This document shows, in pieces, positions 26,666 through 35,379 of a DNA stretch of 64,000 bases; position 1 is the first letter of the stretch; every line of letters begins with the position of its first letter. The notes under the pieces were generated by a model. That model had not been told where the DNA came from. It did not search any database and saw only the letters and a list, made by a program, of their open reading frames with translations. This DNA is from Pontibacter coccineus. GTDB taxonomy: Bacteria; Bacteroidota; Bacteroidia; Cytophagales; Hymenobacteraceae. Location: assembly GCF_030546575.1 (NCBI RefSeq), contig NZ_JAUOTN010000003.1, positions 248,001-312,000 on the forward strand, in the 5' to 3' direction. The position numbers and the translations under genes are program-made.

Positions 26666-26746
26666 ATGCGTCTTACACAGCAGAATTTTTACTACGGCTT
26701 TGGTTTTAGCTTTTACTTTTTTGGTAAACGCCCGGGGCTGTATTGA
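26666..26746 (+). CDS. Phe/Tyr leader peptide 2 (attenuator)
   Basis: A 26-residue ORF starting MRLTQQ, with core NFYYGFGFSFYFFG and ending KRPGLY: six Phe and four Tyr. It begins 20 bases after the first attenuator's T-run and is followed by a second terminator. The codons for its last residues contain CCGGGGC (26732-26738), perfectly complementary to GCCCCGG (26776-26782) in the 5' arm of terminator 2, so the antiterminator strand is built into the leader ORF. It is therefore a second complete attenuator in series with the first. Confidence 0.85.
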   Translation: MRLTQQNFYYGFGFSFYFFGKRPGLY

Positions 26747-26774
26747 TTATACTTTAACCTAAAGTTATCACCAG

Positions 26775-26807
26775 CGCCCCGGAGTCTTACTTCGGGGCGT
26801 TTTTTTT
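26775..26807 (+). terminator. Attenuator terminator 2 (aromatic operon)
   Basis: CGCCCCGGA and TTCGGGGCG pair around a short loop and are followed by eight T residues. The T-run ends only 7 bases before the ATG of the prephenate dehydratase gene, so this is a regulated terminator and not the end of an upstream operon. Confidence 0.9.
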
Positions 26808-26814
26808 GATCCAT

Positions 26815-27633
26815 ATGAAAATAGCAATTCAAGGTATAGCGGGAGCATTCCACGAAGAGGCCGCCCGACTCCGGTTCGGCGACCGGCCCATGGAGATAGT
26901 GCCCTGCCTCACTTTTCGGGAACTGGCTGCGGCTGTTGCCACCGGGCTGGCCGACAAGGGCATCATGGCCATCGAGAATACCATTTCGGGCACCATGCAG
27001 CCGAACCTGGAACTGATACGGGAGCACCAACTGTGGATCAGCGGCGAAGTGATCATGCGAATCCGCCAGCACCTGGGCGGTGTGCCCGGGTCGTCGCTTC
27101 AGAGCATCCGCACGGTACACTCCCACTACATGGCCCTGAACCAATGCCGCCCCTTCTTCGAGGCCTACCCCGATGTGGAACTGATCGAGTCGGAAGACAC
27201 GGCGCTGAGCATCCGGGACGTAGCCCGAGCCGGCTCCAAAGAGCGGGCAGCTATCGGCAGCGCGCTGGCCATTGCACAAAACGGCCTGATCGTGCTCGGG
27301 GAGGGGATTGAAGCAAGTAAGCAGAACTATACCCGCTTTCTGCTGCTGGACAGGCAGCCGCAACAGGTTGCTGCCTGCAACAAGGCCACCCTCAGCCTGG
27401 TGCTGCCACCCCACCCGGAGGCTTTCACACAGGCCATGTCACTGCTGCAGGAGAGGCACATACAGGTTTCCAAAATTGAATCGGTGGTTATACCTGACCG
27501 GCCCTGGCACTACCGCTATTACCTGGATCTACGCTTCGAGGCAGAAGAGCAGCTGCATGAGCTACAGGCTGCACTCCATACCTTGGCTGAATCGGTCGAT
27601 CTGCTTGGGAAATACACAGCTTACACACTTTAA
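26815..27633 (+). CDS. pheA: Prephenate dehydratase
   Basis: 272 residues from the ATG at 26815 (an upstream TTG lies inside the attenuator T-run). Prephenate is converted to phenylpyruvate in phenylalanine synthesis. The N-terminal periplasmic-binding-like fold starts KIAIQGIAGAFHEEAA; catalytic blocks are AIENTISGTMQPN and NYTRFLLL. The C-terminal ACT domain (about 195-272) with SKIESVVIPDRPWHYRYYLDL is the Phe-binding regulatory part. It is a monofunctional enzyme; chorismate mutase activity is supplied by the next gene. Control by two consecutive Phe/Tyr attenuators fits its role. Confidence 0.93.
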   Translation: MKIAIQGIAGAFHEEAARLRFGDRPMEIVPCLTFRELAAAVATGLADKGIMAIENTISGTMQPNLELIREHQLWISGEVIMRIRQHLGGVPGSSLQSIRTVHSHYMALNQCRPFFEAYPDVELIESEDTALSIRDVARAGSKERAAIGSALAIAQNGLIVLGEGIEASKQNYTRFLLLDRQPQQVAACNKATLSLVLPPHPEAFTQAMSLLQERHIQVSKIESVVIPDRPWHYRYYLDLRFEAEEQLHELQAALHTLAESVDLLGKYTAYTL

Positions 27634-27640
27634 GGAAACC

Positions 27641-28780
27641 ATGATGAACAGTTCAACACCACACACCAAAGGCTCAGAAAAGAGCACTATAAAAGATACC
27701 ATCACAACCGCTCAAACAAAAAGTAACATGACATCAGTAAGCAAACTAAGCTCCCAGGAGCATCCTCTCATCATTGCAGGCCCTTGCAGCGCTGAAACAG
27801 AAGAGCAGGTAATGGCAATTGCCCATCAGCTGAAAACAACGGGCACCAGCATTTACAGGGCAGGCATCTGGAAGCCGCGTACACGTCCCGGGATGTTCGA
27901 GGGGGTAGGTGCCGAAGGGTTGAAGTGGCTGCAGCGGGTAAAGGAAGAAACAGGTCTGCGGGTGGCAACAGAGGTTGCCAATAAAGACCACGTGAAGGCG
28001 TGCCTGAAGCATGGAATCGATGTGCTGTGGATTGGTGCCCGCACCACCGCCAATCCGTTTGCCGTTCAGGAAATTGCGGACGAGCTGCAGGGTGTGGATG
28101 TGCCGGTACTGGTAAAGAATCCGGTGAACCCAGACGTAAACCTGTGGCTTGGGGCCATTGAGCGACTGGAGAAAGCAGGCATCAAACAGGTTGGCGCCAT
28201 ACACAGGGGCATCTCGCCGCTGGGCAAGTCCGTGTACCGGAACAACCCGGAGTGGAACATGCCCATGACCCTGAAGGAGCTGCGGCCTGACCTTTTGCTG
28301 ATCAATGACCCTAGCCATATTGCCGGTAACCGCCAGTTGCTGGCAGGTATAGCCGAGACTGCACTGGCACTCGGCATGGATGGGCTGATGATCGAAACGC
28401 ACACCAATCCCGATGCTGCCTGGAGTGATGCCGCCCAGCAGATCACGCCACAGGCACTGACAGTGCTATTGGCTAAAATGAAGTCAGCTACCGGTACTGG
28501 AACTGTTATGGACACGGCTGATCTGAGTAATATGCGCAGCTCCATCGATTACATTGATGAGCAGTTAATCGACTTGTTGAGCTACAGAATGCAGGTAGCG
28601 GCGGAAATTGGTCAGTACAAAAAGCAGCATGGGATGGCCGTGGTACAGGAGGAAAGATGGGCAGAACTGCTGACGAAAAATGTAAGCCAGGCCGCTGGCA
28701 GAAACCTGGATGGGGAGTTCGTAACGCAGCTCTTCAACAGCATTCACCGCGAGTCTGTAAACAGGCAGAACCTGGTTTAA
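27641..28780 (+). CDS. Bifunctional DAHP synthase/chorismate mutase type II
   Basis: 379 residues from ATG 27641; ATG 27728 (350 residues, MTSVSKLSS) fits the usual family start better, because the intervening 29 residues look unstructured. The DAHP synthase (type I beta) part shows HPLIIAGPCSAETEEQV, KPRTRPGMFEGVG, WIGARTTANPF, VKNPVNPD, GAIHRGISP and IETHTNPDAAWSDA. The C-terminal 90 residues form an AroQ chorismate mutase (MRSSIDYIDEQLIDLLSYRM, then IGQYKKQ). The fusion joins the first step of the shikimate pathway to the branch-point isomerisation. It is cotranscribed with pheA, 7 bases apart. Confidence 0.93.
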   Translation: MMNSSTPHTKGSEKSTIKDTITTAQTKSNMTSVSKLSSQEHPLIIAGPCSAETEEQVMAIAHQLKTTGTSIYRAGIWKPRTRPGMFEGVGAEGLKWLQRVKEETGLRVATEVANKDHVKACLKHGIDVLWIGARTTANPFAVQEIADELQGVDVPVLVKNPVNPDVNLWLGAIERLEKAGIKQVGAIHRGISPLGKSVYRNNPEWNMPMTLKELRPDLLLINDPSHIAGNRQLLAGIAETALALGMDGLMIETHTNPDAAWSDAAQQITPQALTVLLAKMKSATGTGTVMDTADLSNMRSSIDYIDEQLIDLLSYRMQVAAEIGQYKKQHGMAVVQEERWAELLTKNVSQAAGRNLDGEFVTQLFNSIHRESVNRQNLV

Positions 28781-28794
28781 AGAGCGCTTGGAGA

Positions 28795-28836
28795 AGCAGG
28801 AGATGCTGCGCCTTGCATCTCTGCTGCTTTCTTTTT
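28795..28836. terminator. Terminator of the aromatic operon
   Basis: AGCAGGAGATGC and GCATCTCTGCT pair with one bulge and are followed by a T-rich tail. It lies between convergent genes. Confidence 0.75.
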
Positions 28837-28853
28837 AGGTATAATCCAATCTG

Positions 28854-30398
28854 TTATTTGAGCGTTACGAACTTGCGTTTAATTACCTCCTGCACTGGTA
28901 TATTTTCAATTTTACTTTCGAGCCAGGAAATAATGTCCAGGTAGAGGAATGGTCTTCGTTCAAACGGATCTGCTGCTATGTGCTCCAGTTTGGTCTTGAG
29001 CGAAATAAAGGCGTCCCGTAGCTCGTGCGGTGCAATATCCCCTAGCTTGCGCAGGAACCGGAAAATCTCCACCTGCATCTGCTGCTGGTTGTTCATCTTG
29101 CCCAGAAAGTGGTAGACCGACTTGATCTGGTATTCCAGCGCCTCGTCCTCACCGGCCTCGTAGTGGGCGATCAGGTTCAGGATGCGTGCAAAGCACTGCA
29201 GGTCTTCCCGCAGGCTCAGGTCCTTGAAGCGGATGATTTTAGTGAGGTACTCGATCGCCTTGTAGTTGTCTCCGCTGCCAAAGTACAGGCTGGCGATCTT
29301 GAAGTAAAAGGTCAGCTTGCGGTGCGGGTCGAGCTGCGCCCTAAAATATTCCAGCTTGTCCAGTATATCGGGCACCAGTTCCAGCCCTTCCGTAAACCGG
29401 CCCTCCATAAAATGCAGGTTGATCCGGTTTGTCTCAATGTACAGGAACAGGAGCATTTCGGTGTTGGGGCTGATGCGCCTGTTTCCGTCTGCAGAAAAGT
29501 CCTCGAGTTGCTGCAGTACCTCTTTAAACTTGCTGTGGTACTGCAAGTTGAACAAGGCGGCCAGCAGGTTGTGGAGGCCTTTGATGTACAATAGTGTTTG
29601 CTTCTCCTGTATGGCGGGGCTGTCCTTAAACAGATCCACCCACTTTTGGGCGTACCGGTAGGCCGCTCTGAAATCCTGCACAATGTAGTAGTACCATACA
29701 TGCGCCTGGTAAAAATGAAGCCTTTCGAAAAAGCCGGCACTGCTTAGCTCGATTTCGGGCAGGTGGGCTTTAAAGTAGGCTGTGATGCGTTCATAATCCT
29801 CATCATTCCTGGCGTGGCCGACTTTTATATAGAGGCCATACATGCGAAGTCCCAGGTTGGAAAGCTGGTGGAGCTGCGATATATGGTCCGCGGTGCGCAC
29901 AGCCTCCTCTGACAAAGCATCGGCCCTCCCGGCCAGGCTCCGGGTAATGTACTGCGACTCGATCATCTTCTCAAAGTCAAGGGCCTCGAGTGCAATGTGA
30001 TGCATTTCTGCCTGCTGCGCCTGTGCTTTCACCTTTTCCAGCATTTTCAGACTCTGCTGATACAGGCCCCTGTTATAGAGCACACGGGCATAGTCCAGTT
30101 GCTCGCGCAGCTGTATGTCCATGTTCTGACTGGCGTGGTAGAGGCGCAGGCTGGAGAGCATGTTTTTGTACAGATTCGCTTTCATGTTGGCGAGCTGCGC
30201 TTTCTTGAGAGCCGGCGCCAGTGCCAGCACCTTCTCCTCGTCGTAGGAAGCCAGGTTGTCAAAGGCGTCAAACAGCTGCAGAAATTTTAACCCCTCCGTG
30301 GCTCCCTGTCGCTTGGCAAAGAGACGAAAATGCCTCTTCTCAGATTTGGTCAGCGATTTAACCAATTGAAAAACCGGATCAGTGGTTTCGGTAGCCAT
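28854..30398 (-). CDS. Conserved helical-repeat protein
   Basis: 514 residues, cytoplasmic and almost entirely helical, with TPR-like spacing (ALDFEKMIESQY, AYRYAQKWVDLFKDSP, IKGLHNLLAALFNL, YKAIEYLTKIIRF). I recognise it only as a conserved Bacteroidota protein without assigned function. The opening VFQLVKSLTKSEKRHFRLFAK is characteristic of that family. No signal peptide or catalytic motif. It may be a scaffold or regulator. It is transcribed toward the aromatic operon and away from leuA. Confidence 0.8.
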   Translation of the reverse strand: MATETTDPVFQLVKSLTKSEKRHFRLFAKRQGATEGLKFLQLFDAFDNLASYDEEKVLALAPALKKAQLANMKANLYKNMLSSLRLYHASQNMDIQLREQLDYARVLYNRGLYQQSLKMLEKVKAQAQQAEMHHIALEALDFEKMIESQYITRSLAGRADALSEEAVRTADHISQLHQLSNLGLRMYGLYIKVGHARNDEDYERITAYFKAHLPEIELSSAGFFERLHFYQAHVWYYYIVQDFRAAYRYAQKWVDLFKDSPAIQEKQTLLYIKGLHNLLAALFNLQYHSKFKEVLQQLEDFSADGNRRISPNTEMLLFLYIETNRINLHFMEGRFTEGLELVPDILDKLEYFRAQLDPHRKLTFYFKIASLYFGSGDNYKAIEYLTKIIRFKDLSLREDLQCFARILNLIAHYEAGEDEALEYQIKSVYHFLGKMNNQQQMQVEIFRFLRKLGDIAPHELRDAFISLKTKLEHIAADPFERRPFLYLDIISWLESKIENIPVQEVIKRKFVTLK

Positions 30399-30565
30399 TG
30401 TATTTTAAGGTAAATTAATTTGTTGACTTTCAGATGGTTGTGTTCTAATATGCCAGTCTTGGAAATAGTAGCCTTATCTGGAAATTGTTTTTGGAGATGC
30501 CGGTTTTGGCCTTAATTGCCCTCCAAAGTAGAGACTTTTTCAGCAATACAGAAATCAAATTAATT

Positions 30566-31732
30566 ATGTCGGTCCAGAAAATACAAATCTTTGACACCAC
30601 GCTGCGGGATGGCGAACAAGTGCCCGGCTGTAAGCTGAACATGGATGAGAAGCTCGTGATTGCAAGGCAGTTAGAGCTCCTTGGGGTGGATGTGATCGAA
30701 GCTGGCTTCCCAGTTTCGAGTCCCGGAGACTTTGCGGCGGTGAAAGCAATTGCCTCACAAACGAAAGAAATTACCGTCTGCGGCCTTTCCAGGGCAGTGG
30801 AGCAGGATATTATAACAGCGGCGGAGGCCCTGAAGCCAGCCCGACGCCCGCGCATCCATACAGGTATAGGCACCTCTGAATCCCACATCGCCCACAAATT
30901 GCGCACTACCCAGGATAAAGTGCTGGAGCGTGCAGTGGAGGCCGTGCGACTGGCCAAGAAGTTTGTAGAAGATGTGGAGTTTTATGCCGAAGACGCCGGC
31001 AGAACGGATAACGTGTTTCTGGCCAGGGTATGCGAAGCGGCCATCAAAGCAGGTGCCACTGTGCTCAATATACCGGATACGACTGGCTACTGCCTTCCGG
31101 ATGAGTATGGAGTCAAGATCAAATACCTGGTGGAGCATGTGAAAGGTATAGAAAGAGTAACCCTTTCCACCCACTGCCACAACGATCTGGGACTGGCCAC
31201 AGCCAACTCCATTGCCGGAGCCATCCATGGCGCACGCCAGATCGAGTGTACCATTAACGGGGTGGGAGAACGTGCCGGAAACACGGCTTTGGAAGAAGTA
31301 GTGATGATCATGCGCCAGCACCCTTACCTGAACCTGCAGACCAACATCAACAGCAAGCTGCTTTCGGAGACGTCTGCCATGGTATCGCACATGATGCGCA
31401 TGCCGGTGCAGCCCAACAAGGCCATCGTGGGAGCCAATGCTTTCTCGCATTCCAGTGGCATTCATCAGGACGGCGTGATCAAGCACCGCGAAACTTATGA
31501 GATCATCGACCCGCGTGATGTCGGTGTGCCGGACTCTTCTATCGTGCTGACGGCACGGTCTGGACGCGCTGCACTGGCTTTCCGACTGCAGAAGATCGGG
31601 TACAACTTCGACAAAGAAACCCTTGACAGAGCCTATGCCTCTTTCCTGCAGGTGGCAGACCGGGCAAAAGAAGTGCATGACAAGGACCTGCACGTGTTGG
31701 TGGAAAAGGAAAACCTGTTAGTGGCAAACTAA
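30566..31732 (+). CDS. leuA: 2-isopropylmalate synthase, short form
   Basis: 388 residues from the ATG at 30566; an in-frame start at 30485 would add 27 residues not found in the family. It condenses 2-oxoisovalerate with acetyl-CoA, the first step of leucine synthesis. Motifs: [14 protein letters not shown], metal-binding [31 protein letters not shown] and [18 protein letters not shown]. The C-terminal leucine-binding regulatory domain of full-length LeuA (about 510 residues) is missing, so classical feedback inhibition through that domain cannot operate. Position at the head of leuCDB supports leuA over homocitrate or citramalate synthase. Confidence 0.88.
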   Translation: MSVQKIQIFDTTLRDGEQVPGCKLNMDEKLVIARQLELLGVDVIEAGFPVSSPGDFAAVKAIASQTKEITVCGLSRAVEQDIITAAEALKPARRPRIHTGIGTSESHIAHKLRTTQDKVLERAVEAVRLAKKFVEDVEFYAEDAGRTDNVFLARVCEAAIKAGATVLNIPDTTGYCLPDEYGVKIKYLVEHVKGIERVTLSTHCHNDLGLATANSIAGAIHGARQIECTINGVGERAGNTALEEVVMIMRQHPYLNLQTNINSKLLSETSAMVSHMMRMPVQPNKAIVGANAFSHSSGIHQDGVIKHRETYEIIDPRDVGVPDSSIVLTARSGRAALAFRLQKIGYNFDKETLDRAYASFLQVADRAKEVHDKDLHVLVEKENLLVAN

Positions 31733-31736
31733 ATTC

Positions 31737-33131
31737 ATGAAGAAGACATTATTTGATAAGATCTGGGAGGCCCATGTGGTGCGTTCCATCGCAGGTGGCC
31801 TGGATGTGTTTTACATCGACAGGCACCTGATACATGAGGTAACCAGTCCGCAGGCTTTTGATGAACTGGAGGCCCGCAACCTGCCCTTGTACAATCCGGC
31901 GCAGATCGTTGCCACCGCAGACCACAACGTGCCGACCCGCAACCAGCACCTGCCCATTCAGGATCAGTTGTCACGGTTCCAGGTAGATAAGCTGACTTCC
32001 AACTGTGAAAAGTATGGGGTAGAGCTTTTTGGCCTGGGCCACCCGAACCAGGGCATCGTGCACGTGATCGGCCCGGAGCTGGGCATCACGCAGCCGGGCA
32101 TGACCATCGTATGCGGCGATAGCCATACCTCCACCCATGGCGCTTTCGGAGCCATTGCCTTCGGTATCGGCACCAGCCAGGTGGCGCAGGTGATGGCCAC
32201 ACAGTGTCTGCTGCTCAGCCGTCCCCGCAAGATGCGCATCTCTGTGGAGGGGGAGCTGCGCAAAGGCGTTACGGCCAAAGACCTGATCCTGTACGTGATC
32301 GCCAAACTGGGCACCGGTGGTGCCACCGGGTATTTTGTAGAGTACGCCGGCAGCGCCATCCGCTCGCTGAGCATGGAGGGACGCATGACAGTGTGCAACA
32401 TGAGCATCGAGATGGGTGCCCGTGGCGGCATGATCGCGCCCGACGAGACCACCTATACCTACCTGAAGGGGCGTCCGCATGCGCCGCAGGGAGAGCGCTG
32501 GGAGCAGGCGCTGGCTTATTGGAGCACCCTTTATACCGAGGAAGGGGCAGAATTTGATGCGGAGCTTCACTTCGATGCAGCCGACATTGCCCCCATGATC
32601 ACCTATGGCACCAACCCGGGTATGGGCATCGCCATCAATTCCACTATACCTGCCAGTGTGCCTGCCAGTGAGGCCGCCAGCTTCGACAAATCGCTGCAGT
32701 ACATGGGCTTTGTGCCGGGCGAGTCGCTGCTGGGCAAAGAGGTGAATTATGTGTTCATCGGCAGCTGCACCAACTCCCGCATCGAGGACCTGCGCCAGGT
32801 AGCGGAGTACGTGAAAGGCAAGCAGAAAGCCGGTCATGTGGAGGCGATCATTGTACCAGGCTCGAAGCAGGTAGAACTACAGGCCCGCCAAGAAGGACTG
32901 GACAGGCTGTTGGCCGATGCCGGTTTTGAGCTTCGTGAACCCGGCTGCAGTGCCTGCCTGGCCATGAACGAAGACAAGATACCGGCTGGCGCTTACTGTG
33001 TATCTACCTCCAACCGGAACTTTGAAGGACGGCAGGGGCCGGGTTCCCGCACACTGCTGGCCAGTCCGCTGGTAGCGGCCATCACGGCTGTGGAGGGAAA
33101 GATCGTGGACATAACCCAATACCTGAACTAA
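31737..33131 (+). CDS. leuC: 3-isopropylmalate dehydratase large subunit
   Basis: 464 residues, an aconitase-family subunit carrying a [4Fe-4S] cluster. It isomerises 2- to 3-isopropylmalate with LeuD. Visible motifs: [41 protein letters not shown] and [14 protein letters not shown], the last two supplying cluster cysteines. Length is normal for the family. It starts 4 bases after leuA and its TAA overlaps the leuD ATG by one base. Confidence 0.97.
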   Translation: MKKTLFDKIWEAHVVRSIAGGLDVFYIDRHLIHEVTSPQAFDELEARNLPLYNPAQIVATADHNVPTRNQHLPIQDQLSRFQVDKLTSNCEKYGVELFGLGHPNQGIVHVIGPELGITQPGMTIVCGDSHTSTHGAFGAIAFGIGTSQVAQVMATQCLLLSRPRKMRISVEGELRKGVTAKDLILYVIAKLGTGGATGYFVEYAGSAIRSLSMEGRMTVCNMSIEMGARGGMIAPDETTYTYLKGRPHAPQGERWEQALAYWSTLYTEEGAEFDAELHFDAADIAPMITYGTNPGMGIAINSTIPASVPASEAASFDKSLQYMGFVPGESLLGKEVNYVFIGSCTNSRIEDLRQVAEYVKGKQKAGHVEAIIVPGSKQVELQARQEGLDRLLADAGFELREPGCSACLAMNEDKIPAGAYCVSTSNRNFEGRQGPGSRTLLASPLVAAITAVEGKIVDITQYLN

Positions 33132-33727
33132 TGGAAAAGTTTGAAATCATTCGCACGGGAGCTGTTCCCATGCCGATCGAGAATATTGATACCGACCAAA
33201 TCATACCTGCCCGCTTTCTGAAGGCCACTTCCAGGGAAGGCTTCGGTGAGAACCTTTTCCGGGACTGGCGCTACGACAGCAAAGGGGAACCTAAACAGGA
33301 CTTTGTGCTGAACAACAGCCGCTACAGAGGGCAGGTGCTCCTGGCCGGCAAGAACTTTGGCTGCGGATCAAGCCGTGAGCACGCCGCCTGGGCCATTTAT
33401 GATGCCGGTTTCCGGGTCGTGGTCTCCAGCTATTTCGCCGACATCTTCCGGGGCAATGCCCTCAACAACGGCCTCCTGCCCTTGCAGGTGACGGATGAGG
33501 TGTTGCAGCGCCTGTTTGCACTGGTAGCGGCAGACCCGCAGACCGAGTTTGTGGTCAACCTGCCGGAGCAGGAACTCTGCCTGCCGGCAAGCGGTGAGCG
33601 CATCCCTTTTGAGATAGATCCCTACAAGAAGGAGTGCCTGATCAAAGGCTATGATGACATTGATTTTTTAGTGAGCCAGAAAGAGGCTATAACAGCATAC
33701 GAAAGCACAAGAGCATGGACATATTAA
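33131..33727 (+). CDS. leuD: 3-isopropylmalate dehydratase small subunit
   Basis: 198 residues, the swivelling domain partner of LeuC. Diagnostic blocks are [28 protein letters not shown] and [15 protein letters not shown]. It overlaps leuC by one base and leuB by 13 bases, consistent with tight translational coupling. Confidence 0.97.
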   Translation: MEKFEIIRTGAVPMPIENIDTDQIIPARFLKATSREGFGENLFRDWRYDSKGEPKQDFVLNNSRYRGQVLLAGKNFGCGSSREHAAWAIYDAGFRVVVSSYFADIFRGNALNNGLLPLQVTDEVLQRLFALVAADPQTEFVVNLPEQELCLPASGERIPFEIDPYKKECLIKGYDDIDFLVSQKEAITAYESTRAWTY

Positions 33728-34833
33728 ATAAGAAGATCGTTGTACTGCCCGGCGACGGCATCGGACCTGAGGTCTGTGACGAAGCCATCAAGGTATTGGA
33801 GGCAGTAGCTGAAAGGTTTGGCCACCGGTTCACCTTTGAAAAGCACCTGATGGGGGCCTGCGCCATTGATGCCACAGGAAGTCCGCTGCCGGAAGAAACG
33901 CTGGAGGCCTGCTATTATGCTGATGCGGTGCTGCTGGGTGCCATCGGCGATCCGAAGTATGACAACAATCCTGCGGCCAAGGTACGGCCGGAGCAGGGCC
34001 TGTTGCAGCTCCGCAAATCGCTGGGGCTGTATGCCAACATACGCCCGGTGACAGCCTACGATGTGCTGCTGGACCACTCACCGCTAAAGAACGACCGTAT
34101 TGCCGGAGCCGACATGCTTATTTTCAGGGAACTTACCGGAGGTATTTACTTCGGTGAAAAAGGCCGTACTGCCGATGAGGCTTATGACCACTGTACCTAC
34201 AACCGGGAGGAGATCACCCGCATTGCGCACCTTGCCTTCCAGGCTGTGGGCAACAGACGCAACAAACTGACGTTGGTAGATAAAGCCAATGTGCTGGAGA
34301 CGTCCCGGCTATGGCGCGAGGTCGTGCAAGGTATAGCCGCTGAGTATCCCAGCGTAGCAGTCGATTACCTGTTTGTGGACAATGCCGCCATGCAGCTGAT
34401 CCTCAACCCCCGGCAGTTTGACGTGATGCTGACCGAGAACATGTTCGGGGATATCCTTTCGGACGAAGCTTCTGTCATTGCCGGTTCACTGGGGCTGTTG
34501 CCTTCAGCCTCGGTAGGAAATATCGTGTCGCTGTTTGAACCGATCCATGGCTCTTACCCGCAGGCAAAAGGTAAAGGTATAGCCAACCCGATCGCAGCCA
34601 TCCTGTCCGGCGCCATGTTGCTGGAGCACTTTGGCCTGCAGCGCGAAGCTGACGCTGTGAAGGAAGCCGTGCAGCATGCGCTGAAGAATGAAGTGCTGAC
34701 GCCTGAACTGAACACGATCTCTCCATACACTACGGAGCAAGTAGGTAGTTTTATTGCTTACTGTGTGCTGGAGAACGTAGAGAGCGTGCCCCAGAAAGAG
34801 AATATTGAAGTAGGCTTGAGCACGATCATCTAA
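33715..34833 (+). CDS. leuB: 3-isopropylmalate dehydrogenase
   Basis: 372 residues. The enzyme oxidatively decarboxylates 3-isopropylmalate using NAD. Motifs: [71 protein letters not shown] and [19 protein letters not shown], the metal- and NAD-binding loop, where most relatives have H-G-S-A-P-D. The last gene of the leuACDB group; the ilv attenuators begin about 200 bases later. Confidence 0.96.
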   Translation: MDILNKKIVVLPGDGIGPEVCDEAIKVLEAVAERFGHRFTFEKHLMGACAIDATGSPLPEETLEACYYADAVLLGAIGDPKYDNNPAAKVRPEQGLLQLRKSLGLYANIRPVTAYDVLLDHSPLKNDRIAGADMLIFRELTGGIYFGEKGRTADEAYDHCTYNREEITRIAHLAFQAVGNRRNKLTLVDKANVLETSRLWREVVQGIAAEYPSVAVDYLFVDNAAMQLILNPRQFDVMLTENMFGDILSDEASVIAGSLGLLPSASVGNIVSLFEPIHGSYPQAKGKGIANPIAAILSGAMLLEHFGLQREADAVKEAVQHALKNEVLTPELNTISPYTTEQVGSFIAYCVLENVESVPQKENIEVGLSTII

Positions 34834-35019
34834 TTAATATACTGTTGCCCGTACCCTGTGGAGGTATATACCAGGGACGTCTGGCTGGGGAAAGCGTTTT
34901 GCTGCAGATTTCTCGTTGGGCAGCCTCTGGTTTTTTGCAATACATTGAAGAACAAGGGGTATCAAAGCATATTTTTTTAAAAAAACTGTTGACAAGTATG
35001 ACTCCTATCAAAAATGCGT

Positions 35020-35027
35020 TACTTTTG
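35020..35027 (+). promoter_or_regulatory. -7 element of the ilv leader promoter
   Basis: TACTTTTG matches TAnnTTTG perfectly. The best TTG upstream (34989-34991) is 28 bases away, longer than the usual 19-21, so the -33 part is weak. The first ilv leader ATG is 10 bases beyond the element. Confidence 0.5.
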
Positions 35028-35037
35028 CCAACACTGT

Positions 35038-35121
35038 ATGAAAAACCAAATCACAGCCATCGTCATTATTAGCATTATTAACCTCGTGGTAATTACACGA
35101 GGCATGGAGATGGTCTGCTGA
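35038..35121 (+). CDS. Ile/Val/Leu leader peptide 1 (ilv attenuator)
   Basis: A 27-residue ORF starting MKNQ, with core ITAIVIISIINLVVIT: seven Ile, four Val and one Leu overall. This is the hallmark of branched-chain attenuator peptides such as enterobacterial ilvL. The end of its coding sequence contains a hairpin (CCTCGTG 35082-35088 with CACGAGG 35096-35102), a candidate pause structure. Next comes GGAGATGG (35106-35113), able to pair with CCGTCTCC (35156-35163) in the following terminator and so act as antiterminator. Confidence 0.87.
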   Translation: MKNQITAIVIISIINLVVITRGMEMVC

Positions 35122-35152
35122 AACTGAAAGTAAAATTATACATATACTTTGG

Positions 35153-35184
35153 CAGCCGTCTCCCGCAGGAGACGGCTGTTTTTG
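35153..35184 (+). terminator. ilv attenuator terminator 1
   Basis: A perfect 11-bp stem, CAGCCGTCTCC and GGAGACGGCTG with loop CGCA, followed by TTTTTG. The 3' arm is mimicked by the antiterminator strand at 35106-35113 at the end of leader ORF 1. Confidence 0.93.
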
Positions 35185-35212
35185 TTTATACCACTATAGA
35201 AAATCACGATTC

Positions 35213-35275
35213 ATGCACACGATAGCTGCAGTCATTATTGTCATCATTATTCTTATTTCTCAGCCACCGGGTTGA
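35213..35275 (+). CDS. Ile/Val/Leu leader peptide 2 (ilv attenuator)
   Basis: A 20-residue ORF whose core IAAVIIVIIILI has seven Ile, two Val and one Leu. It starts 28 bases after the first attenuator's T-run. The codons around its stop contain ACCGGGT (35266-35272), an exact complement of ACCCGGT (35316-35322) in the loop and 3' arm of the next terminator, giving a second antiterminator. The peptide, hairpin and spacing repeat the design of leader 1, with no sequence similarity between the hairpins. Confidence 0.87.
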   Translation: MHTIAAVIIVIIILISQPPG

Positions 35276-35300
35276 AGAAACGGAGTTCTGTTGCCTATAG

Positions 35301-35337
35301 AAAGCCTTTCTGACTACCCGGTCAGAAAGGCTTTTTT
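35301..35337 (+). terminator. ilv attenuator terminator 2
   Basis: AAAGCCTTTCTGAC, loop TACCCG, GTCAGAAAGGCTTT, then T residues: a perfect 14-bp stem 43 bases before the ilvE start. Confidence 0.93.
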
Positions 35338-35379
35338 GTTTCCCCTAATCAAACCTTAACCTTTTAATAATTAGCTACG

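Noticed and set aside
27308..27640. N-terminal extension of the DAHP synthase frame
   Set aside because: The frame overlaps the conserved end of pheA on another phase; the family N-terminus begins after 27641.
30485..30565. Upstream start for leuA
   Set aside because: The additional 27 residues precede the conserved N-terminal block [17 protein letters not shown] and look like untranslated leader.
30755..31693. 312-residue minus-strand ORF antisense to leuA
   Set aside because: It mirrors a clearly conserved gene in full; its translation has no recognisable domain and arises from GC-rich third positions.
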